Assembly: GCA_021730825.1 (NCBI GenBank)
Contig: JAKFYO010000040.1
Span: forward strand, 1 to 13,142
DNA from: Hyphomicrobiales bacterium
GTDB lineage: Bacteria; Pseudomonadota; Alphaproteobacteria; Rhizobiales; Xanthobacteraceae
Direction: 5' to 3'
Length of the DNA: 13,142 nucleotides
Position 1 is the first letter of the stretch. Each line of letters opens with the position of its first letter. This document shows, piece after piece, positions 7,825-13,142 of the stretch. The position numbers were made by a program, and so were the translations under genes. The notes beneath the pieces were generated by a model. It did no database searches. It was not told where the DNA came from and was given only the letters and a program-made list of their open reading frames with translations.

Positions 7825-8811
7825 CTACGCGACAAAATTCCCGCCCAGTTCGTCGTCGATATGCAGCTTCACGATATCGTCGAAGGTCTTTTCGGCGGTC
7901 GTGAAGCCAAGCGACTTTGCGCGCGAGGCATCGAAGTTGCGCGGCCAGCCCGAGACGATCCGCATAATGGCCTGATCCGGCTCGCGCCTGATGCGCTTCG
8001 TGACACCTTTGCCCGCAACGCGCTCTAACCCCGCGATCTGCTCGCCGACTGTGACGGACAATCCCGGCATTGAGAGATTTACGCGATTGTTCAGCTTCGC
8101 AATGTCGATGGTTGCAGCGCGAATCAGAAAGCCGATTGCCGAGCGTGGCGACGCATGCCAGTGGCGTACGTCTTCCGAGACGGGAAGCACGGCCTCCTCG
8201 CCGCTCAACGGCTCGCGGATGATGTTCGAGAAGAAGCCTGACGCCGCTTTGTTTGGCTTGCCGGGACGCACACAGATTGTCGGCAGACGAATGCCGACGC
8301 CTTCGAGAATGCCGCGCCGGGAATAATCCGCGAGCATCAGCTCGCCCATCGCCTTTTGCGTGCCGTAGCTCGTGAGCGGCGTTTCGAAAAACTCGTCCCC
8401 GATGGCGTCGGGAAATGGCGCACCGAAGACCGCAATAGAAGAAGTAAAGACGACGCGAGGTTTGTAGCCGCTCCCGGCCTTCTTGATCGCATCCAGCAGG
8501 AAACGTGTGCCGTCGAGATTGATGCGATAGCCCTTGTCGAGATCGGCTTCTGCCTCGCCGGAGACGATAGCGGCAAGGTGGAAGATAATGTCGGGCTTGG
8601 ATGCGATCAGTTTTTCCGCCTCGCCCGGCATGGAAAAATCGGACGCAGACGCGGTCACCGGAAACGGCGCATTCGCCGGAATTTGCGGCGCGACCACATC
8701 ATGCAACGTGAGCTTCGAAATCTCGCGCGATCCGATGCGGCTTTCTTTCAGCAAACGCCCGGTGAGCTTGCGGCCGATCATGCCGGCCGCGCCTAAAATC
8801 AGAACGTGCAT
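7825..8811 (-). CDS. denD: D-erythronate dehydrogenase-like NAD-dependent SDR
   Basis: This 328-residue extended short-chain dehydrogenase has an N-terminal GAAGMIG nucleotide-binding glycine motif (7-13), the FHLAAIVSGEAE segment (77-88), a serine-rich TSSIAVFG (123-130) and the catalytic Tyr149 and Lys153 in SYGTQK. HWHASPRSAIGFLIRAATID (217-236) is a stretch I associate with DenD, which oxidises D-erythronate to 2-dehydro-D-erythronate with NAD. An AAGGA Shine-Dalgarno sits inside the end of the upstream permease gene, whose stop is 2 bp away, so it is the last gene of the transporter operon and probably acts on the imported compound or a product of it. The next enzymes of the known erythronate route (OtnI, OtnK, OtnC) are absent from the window. 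Assignment to the DenD subfamily is from memory of conserved segments; other sugar-acid or uronate dehydrogenases are possible. Confidence 0.82.
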   Translation of the reverse strand: MHVLILGAAGMIGRKLTGRLLKESRIGSREISKLTLHDVVAPQIPANAPFPVTASASDFSMPGEAEKLIASKPDIIFHLAAIVSGEAEADLDKGYRINLDGTRFLLDAIKKAGSGYKPRVVFTSSIAVFGAPFPDAIGDEFFETPLTSYGTQKAMGELMLADYSRRGILEGVGIRLPTICVRPGKPNKAASGFFSNIIREPLSGEEAVLPVSEDVRHWHASPRSAIGFLIRAATIDIAKLNNRVNLSMPGLSVTVGEQIAGLERVAGKGVTKRIRREPDQAIMRIVSGWPRNFDASRAKSLGFTTAEKTFDDIVKLHIDDELGGNFVA

Positions 8812-8813
8812 GC

Positions 8814-9719
8814 TTATTCCTTGACCGCACCTGTCATCGCCGAAACGTAGTGCTCGACGAAGAATGCGTAAAGGATCACGAGCGGAAGCGAGCCCAGCAT
8901 CGCGCCCGCCATTAACGAGCCCCAGCGATAAACGTCGCCGTCAACGAGCTCGCTGACAATCGCGACCGGCACGGTGCGGTTCTGCACCGACGAAATCAAG
9001 GTCAGCGCATAGATGAACTCGTTCCAGCATAGCGTGAACGAAAAGATGAAGGCCGAGATCAGTCCCGGAATGGCGAGCGGCAGAACGATCTTCGTCAGAA
9101 TCTGCCATCGGCTCGCGCCGTCGATCAATGCACATTCTTCGAGCTCGAATGGGATTGTTTTAAAGTAACCCATCAGAAGCCAGGTCGAGAATGGGATCAG
9201 AATTGTCGGATAGACGAGGATGAGCGCGAGCGGCGAATCGAACAGTCCGTAGAAATGAATGACCGATGCCAATGGAATAAACAGGATCGACGGCGGTATG
9301 AGATACGCCATGAAGATCGAAGCGCCGATCATCTGCGCCCCGCGAAAGCGAAGCCGCACAATCGCGTAAGCGGCAAGCACGCTTGCGAAGATAGACAGCA
9401 TCGTGGCAGCAAACGCGACGTACATCGTATTCCATAGCCAGAGCGGATACGCGGTCTCGAACAATAGCCGCTTGATGTGATCGAGCGTCGGGTTGACCAC
9501 CCAGAACGGATTGTACGTGTTCATGTCGATGAGCTGCGCGTTCGGCTTCACGGATGTCAGCACCATCCAGTAAAACGGAAACAGCAGGATCAGCATGATG
9601 AGGCCGAGCGGCAACCACAACGTGACGAGCCGCATCGGCACGCTTTCGAGATAAGTCATGCCTTCGCGCGCATCGCTCCGCATCTCGGTCGCGACGATTT
9701 TTGCAGAGGCCTCAGTCAT
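8814..9719 (-). CDS. Sugar ABC transporter permease (MalG-like)
   Basis: This inner-membrane subunit forms half of the translocation pore of a carbohydrate importer. About six hydrophobic segments are visible, beginning with one near residues 32-55. The EAA loop that docks on the ATPase is present at about residues 192-218, with ELEECALIDGAS and then LPLAIPG (Cys replaces the second Ala of EEAA). I chose ATG at 9719, 301 residues, because AGGGTG (9726-9731) stands 6 bases upstream as a Shine-Dalgarno. A GTG at 9728 would add three residues. With the ATG start the gene overlaps the stop of the previous permease in the sequence ATGACTGA, typical of coupled translation of paired permeases. It ends 2 bp before denD. 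The transported compound is not readable from the sequence. Confidence 0.93.
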   Translation of the reverse strand: MTEASAKIVATEMRSDAREGMTYLESVPMRLVTLWLPLGLIMLILLFPFYWMVLTSVKPNAQLIDMNTYNPFWVVNPTLDHIKRLLFETAYPLWLWNTMYVAFAATMLSIFASVLAAYAIVRLRFRGAQMIGASIFMAYLIPPSILFIPLASVIHFYGLFDSPLALILVYPTILIPFSTWLLMGYFKTIPFELEECALIDGASRWQILTKIVLPLAIPGLISAFIFSFTLCWNEFIYALTLISSVQNRTVPVAIVSELVDGDVYRWGSLMAGAMLGSLPLVILYAFFVEHYVSAMTGAVKE

Positions 9720-10668
9720 TGTTTTCACCCTGCTGCCATTTACGGCGCTGTAACCCGAACCACGAGAACATGATCGCCGCGAGCAGGAATGGGATCATCG
9801 CAGTCGCGATTGCCGAACCCTCGCCGAGCTGTCCGCTCAGAATTCCACGCGAATAGGAAAGCGTCGCCATCAAGTGGGTCGCGTTCGCGGGTCCGCCGCG
9901 CGTCATCGCCCAGATCAACTGGAAATCCGTGAAAGTGAAAAGCACCGAGAAGGTCATGACCACCGCGATGATCGGCGTCAGCAATGGATAGGTCACAAAG
10001 CGGAAGCGCTGCCACGCCGATGCACCGTCGAGCGTCGCCGCTTCATAGAGCGACGGCGAAACGGTTTGCAGACCGGCGAGCAGCGTAATCGCCACAAAAG
10101 GCACGCCGCGCCAGATATTCGCGAAGATCAGGCTTGCGCGCGCCATGTTCCCGTCGCCGAGAAAGTCGATGTTCTGGTTGATCAGGCCCATCTGCTTCAG
10201 CGACCAGGATATGATCGAGAACTGCGAGTCGTAGATCCACCAGAAGGCGATCGCAGACAGCACCGTCGGCACGATGAACGGGATCAGCACAATCGAGCGG
10301 ATCATTGCCTTGAATGGCATGTGCCGGTTCAGAAGCAGCGCCAGATATAGTCCGATCACGAATTTTATGATGCTTGCGACGATCGTATAAAGCAGCGTGT
10401 TAAAAACCGAGAGCCAGAAAACGCTGTCGTCCCAAAGCCACTCGTAGTTTTCAAAGCCGATGAATTTTCCGGGCCGCGCCAGCCGTGCATCCGTAAACGA
10501 AAGCCAGACGCCGAGCAGCAGCGGCCAAGCGAGGAAAAGCAGAAGAAAGGCCGCCGCTGGCAGCATGAACCAGATCGCCAGCCAGTTGCGATTGACCTTC
10601 AGCCGTCCCCACGCGGACAGCTCTTTCATCCGCGAAGCATTGCGTTCGGCTTCTTCGACCGTGCTCAT
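9712..10668 (-). CDS. Sugar ABC transporter permease (MalF/UgpA-like)
   Basis: This 318-residue protein is the other membrane subunit of the sugar importer. A cytoplasmic N-terminus of about 28 residues is followed by a strong hydrophobic segment (29-57, ending in WLSFTDARLA, typical of this family), several more transmembrane segments, and the EAA loop at about 207-231 (LYEAATLDGASAWQRF then YPLLTPI). The C-terminus is short and charged. It begins 63 bp after the binding-protein stop, in contrast to the overlaps further down the operon, and that gap holds a strong stem-loop. The Shine-Dalgarno before the ATG is poor, which together with the hairpin suggests lower expression than the binding protein. 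It pairs with the MalG-like permease to form a heterodimeric pore. Confidence 0.93.
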   Translation of the reverse strand: MSTVEEAERNASRMKELSAWGRLKVNRNWLAIWFMLPAAAFLLLFLAWPLLLGVWLSFTDARLARPGKFIGFENYEWLWDDSVFWLSVFNTLLYTIVASIIKFVIGLYLALLLNRHMPFKAMIRSIVLIPFIVPTVLSAIAFWWIYDSQFSIISWSLKQMGLINQNIDFLGDGNMARASLIFANIWRGVPFVAITLLAGLQTVSPSLYEAATLDGASAWQRFRFVTYPLLTPIIAVVMTFSVLFTFTDFQLIWAMTRGGPANATHLMATLSYSRGILSGQLGEGSAIATAMIPFLLAAIMFSWFGLQRRKWQQGENND

Positions 10669-10697
10669 GTAAGCCGCTTTGTACTAGAGAATGAAAA

Positions 10698-10723
10698 CGG
10701 CGGCGCGGTCTCCCGCGCCGCCG
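10698..10723 (-). terminator. GC stem-loop with T tract between binding-protein and permease genes (attenuator or partial terminator)
   Basis: The arms are a perfect 11-bp inverted repeat (CGGCGGCGCGG at 10698-10708 and CCGCGCCGCCG at 10713-10723) with a 4-base loop. Read on the minus strand, the direction of transcription, the stem is followed directly by TTTT. It begins 8 bases after the binding-protein stop. The short T run and its mid-operon position suggest partial termination or protection of the upstream mRNA from 3' decay, as known for the malE-malF intergenic region. That would give more binding protein than permease. Confidence 0.75.
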
Positions 10724-10731
10724 GATTTCGC

Positions 10732-12054
10732 TCAGCGATAGATACGCCGCGTCTGCCGCTCGGCAATCGCCATCGCACCCTTGATGTCTTCGCGGCCGGT
10801 GCAGTAGTTCGCGAACATATCGACCACCACGAAATCGGCAATCGCGGCCGCCGCTTTTTCTCCAAGCGTGCCGAGGCCGGCAGGCGTCAGCGTGCGCTTG
10901 GAAACGTCGCGATAAACCGTCCGCTTCGGATCTGCGGTCCAGACCGGATTCTTGTCGTATGCATTGAGGAAGTGCGAGAGATAGCCCTGCGCCGCCTCAA
11001 TCCATGGATTGAAGTTTTCCGCTTCCTGCATGAAGGCCGCGAAGGCTTTGCACGCATTCGGGAACTTCGTGAACGAGAAGGTCAGGATCGGGAATGCGAG
11101 ATGCAGTTCGGTCGGGCGTCCAACCGGGCCGACCGGCATATAGGCGTGGTTCATGTCTTCAGCAACTGCCTTGTTTTCCCGGTTCGCAGTGACATAGACC
11201 GAAATGCCGTTCGAGGTGAGATGGAGCTCGCCTGCAACGAAGGCTTTGTTGTTCGAGGAGTCGTTCCAGGACGCGGTGCCCGGAATGAAGTTGTCGTAAA
11301 GGTCTTTCACGAATTGCAGGGACTTCGCGGTTTCCGGCGAGTTGATGACGACCTTGTCATTCTTATCGACGAGGTTGCCGCCGAATGCCCACAACGCCCA
11401 GTGCAGCCAGGTGTTGGCGTCACCAGAAGCGTGGCCGAGTGCGAAACCAGCCGGCGTGTTGTTCTTCTTCAACGCTTTGACGAGCTCGAGGAAGCTTGCA
11501 GTATCTTTCGGGAATTCCTTGAAGCCCGCCTTCTCCATCGAACTGATGCGGTAATTCATCAAACCGCCCGTGGTCGCGACCGGCAGGCAAATCCACTTGC
11601 CTTTCGCCTTGCCGTAAAGCTCGGCTGACTGCGTCCAGCCGCCGTACTTCTTGCCGAGGTAATCCGCGACCTGAGTCATGTCGAGGCACTTTTCGGGGAA
11701 GAGATGCGGGAGCGAATAGAGACCCCACACCATGTCCAGGCCAGAGCCTGTGTTTGCGGCGACCGAAGCCTTGGGCTGCACGTCTTCGAACGACTCGTTC
11801 GTGATCGTGACCGAAACACCCGTCGCCTTCTGGAAGGCATCGACCATCGCCATGAAGGCTTTGTCTTCGGCTTCGACGAAGCGGCGCCAACGCAGCACCG
11901 AGATCTTCGCATTCGGCTCCGCCTTGAAGGGCGCGGTCTGTGCCCAAGCGGTCGCGTAGTTAAACAACTGGTCGGCACCTACGGTCGCAATCGTTGCCGC
12001 CGCGGCTGAACCTTTCAGCAGCGAGCGGCGGTCCATTTCAAACTTCTTGTCCAT
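10732..12054 (-). CDS. Extracellular sugar-binding protein of ABC transporter (SBP_bac_1 family), Tat-exported
   Basis: This 440-residue periplasmic protein captures the substrate and delivers it to the permeases. The N-terminus has a twin-arginine signal: Arg9-Arg10 in DRRSLLKG, an alanine-rich hydrophobic stretch (about 17-28) and a likely signal-peptidase site after AWA (about residue 38). Export by the Tat route suggests it folds before leaving the cytoplasm. The mature part starts with KISVLRWRRFVEAEDKAF and has the family's size and two-lobe character. GGGAGG (12060-12065) lies 5 bases before the ATG, a strong Shine-Dalgarno consistent with high expression; a second in-frame ATG (residue 7) is possible but lacks such a site. 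It lies 38 bp downstream of the ATPase gene. The ligand cannot be read from the sequence; denD at the operon end hints at a polyol or sugar acid (inference). Confidence 0.93.
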   Translation of the reverse strand: MDKKFEMDRRSLLKGSAAAATIATVGADQLFNYATAWAQTAPFKAEPNAKISVLRWRRFVEAEDKAFMAMVDAFQKATGVSVTITNESFEDVQPKASVAANTGSGLDMVWGLYSLPHLFPEKCLDMTQVADYLGKKYGGWTQSAELYGKAKGKWICLPVATTGGLMNYRISSMEKAGFKEFPKDTASFLELVKALKKNNTPAGFALGHASGDANTWLHWALWAFGGNLVDKNDKVVINSPETAKSLQFVKDLYDNFIPGTASWNDSSNNKAFVAGELHLTSNGISVYVTANRENKAVAEDMNHAYMPVGPVGRPTELHLAFPILTFSFTKFPNACKAFAAFMQEAENFNPWIEAAQGYLSHFLNAYDKNPVWTADPKRTVYRDVSKRTLTPAGLGTLGEKAAAAIADFVVVDMFANYCTGREDIKGAMAIAERQTRRIYR

Positions 12055-12092
12055 GATTTCCTCCCGTGGACGTTCTTAATCTTCGGACTTCG

Positions 12093-13142
12093 CTAGATTC
12101 TTTTTCCGCTATCTTTGGCGAAGAGGTGAGCCGTGTCCGCGCGCGGACGCAGCGAAATCTTGTCGCCAGGCTTCAAGTTTTGGCGTTCGCGGAAAACTGC
12201 AATAACTTCCTGATTGCCGATCCGCGCGACAACCTGGGTTTCCGATCCGGTCGGCTCGACGACGACGACTTCCGCCGGCAAACCGCCCTCGCCCATCTCG
12301 AAATGCTCCGGGCGAATTCCGTACACGACGTCACGGCCGCTCTCGCCTTGCGGCATGGATTTGAGCGGCAGCTTGTGGCCCTGCTCGGTCTCGACATAGG
12401 CTGAACCGTTTACTTTCAGTTTTCCGTTCAGGAAATTCATGGCCGGCGAGCCAATGAAGCCCGCGACGAACTGATTGGCCGGCTTGTCGTAAAGCTCCAG
12501 CGGCGCACCGACCTGCTCGATCACGCCGTCATGCATGACGACGATCTTGTCGGCCATGGTCATCGCTTCGATCTGGTCGTGCGTGACGTAAACGGTTGTT
12601 GTCTTCAGCCGCTGATGCAGCTCCTTCATTTCCGTGCGCATCGCAACCCGCAACTTCGCATCCAGGTTCGAAAGCGGCTCGTCGAACAGAAACACCTGCG
12701 GCTCACGCACGATCGCGCGGCCCATGGCAACGCGCTGGCGCTGGCCGCCGGAAAGTTGCCGCGGATAACGATCGAGCAAAGGCATCAGGCCGAGAATTTG
12801 CGCGGCTTTTTTCACACGCTTGTCGATTTCGCTTTTGCTCTCGCCCCGCAGCATGAGCGAAAAGCCCATGTTTTTTGCGACGGTCATGTGCGGATAGAGC
12901 GCGTAATTCTGGAACACCATCGCAATGTCGCGCTCTTTGGGGTGAACGTTGTTCACCACGCGGCCACCGATGGAAATTGTGCCGGCGGTTATGTTTTCCA
13001 GACCGGCCAGCATCCTGAGCAACGTGGACTTTCCGCAGCCGGACGGACCGACGAGCACGACGAATTGGCCGTCCTCAATCGGAACGGATACGCCGTGCAG
13101 GATTTCTACATCGCCAAACGACTTCCGAACGTCCCGTATTTG
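12093..13142 (-). CDS. Sugar ABC transporter ATP-binding protein (MalK/UgpC family), partial at 5' end
   Basis: This is the ATPase of the sugar importer and the most upstream gene of the operon that is visible. 349 residues are seen; the reading frame stays open to the window edge, and homologues usually have only a few more residues, so little is missing. Reading starts in QIRDVRKSFGDVEILHGVSV. Walker A GPSGCGKS is at visible residues 32-39, the Q-loop glutamine at 78, the signature LSGGQRQR at 130-137, Walker B FLFDEP at about 151-156 and the H-loop histidine at 188. The C-terminal part (about 265-349) is the TOBE/regulatory domain, with GIRPEHFEM typical of the MalK/UgpC group. The GTG at 13058 is an internal valine codon, not the start. 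ATPases of this group sometimes serve several transporters, but its position here argues for a dedicated role. Confidence 0.95.
   Translation of the reverse strand, partial: QIRDVRKSFGDVEILHGVSVPIEDGQFVVLVGPSGCGKSTLLRMLAGLENITAGTISIGGRVVNNVHPKERDIAMVFQNYALYPHMTVAKNMGFSLMLRGESKSEIDKRVKKAAQILGLMPLLDRYPRQLSGGQRQRVAMGRAIVREPQVFLFDEPLSNLDAKLRVAMRTEMKELHQRLKTTTVYVTHDQIEAMTMADKIVVMHDGVIEQVGAPLELYDKPANQFVAGFIGSPAMNFLNGKLKVNGSAYVETEQGHKLPLKSMPQGESGRDVVYGIRPEHFEMGEGGLPAEVVVVEPTGSETQVVARIGNQEVIAVFRERQNLKPGDKISLRPRADTAHLFAKDSGKRI

Noticed and set aside
13056..13058. GTG as the start of the MalK-type ATPase
   Set aside because: The frame continues open to the window edge and encodes the conserved N-terminal strand (IRDVRKSFGDVEILHGVSV) that the family requires before Walker A.

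Overview
This looks like part of an alphaproteobacterial chromosome, probably a Hyphomicrobiales-like lineage. That placement is an inference from high GC with G/C-rich third codon positions, a Tat-exported sugar-binding protein, a serine-glyoxylate-type aminotransferase, a denD-like gene and tight co-directional metabolic operons. No rRNA, tRNA, CRISPR, insertion sequence or phage gene is visible. The window is almost entirely coding and holds eleven genes, two of them cut by the window edges.

Layout from left to right: (1) 1-858, minus strand, is the 5' part of a dipeptide/oligopeptide-type ABC ATPase that runs off the left edge. (2) 859-1072 is the largest non-coding stretch and carries an operator-like palindrome (941-958) overlapping a plausible promoter for gene 1. 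(3) 1073-6480, minus strand, is a compact four-gene operon, read as a 978-residue FAD/Fe-S D-2-hydroxyacid dehydrogenase (GlcD and GlcF domains in one chain), a GlcG/HbpS-family protein, a crotonase-fold protein and a CaiB/BaiF (family III) CoA-transferase. (4) 6481-6621 is a divergent promoter region. (5) 6622-7818, plus strand, is a serine-glyoxylate-type aminotransferase. (6) 7825-13142, minus strand, is a sugar ABC transporter operon, read as ATPase (cut by the right edge), Tat-dependent binding protein, two permeases and a D-erythronate dehydrogenase-like enzyme (denD).

A working picture (inference): the MalK/MalEFG-type transporter imports a sugar, polyol or sugar acid that DenD oxidises. 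The flavoprotein oxidises a D-2-hydroxyacid, and if that is glycolate its product glyoxylate would be the amino acceptor of the divergently transcribed aminotransferase. The crotonase and CoA-transferase suggest that a carboxylic acid is activated to a CoA thioester and processed further. The GlcD/GlcF/GlcG content recalls the glycolate operon of E. coli, but the CoA-transferase and crotonase do not belong to that operon, so the pathway of genes 3544-6480 plus 1073-3515 is the least explained part of the window.

The clearest non-coding signals are a perfect 11-bp GC stem-loop followed by a T tract between the binding-protein and permease genes (10698-10723), and the palindrome ATTGGTTTTATAACCAAT at 941-958.
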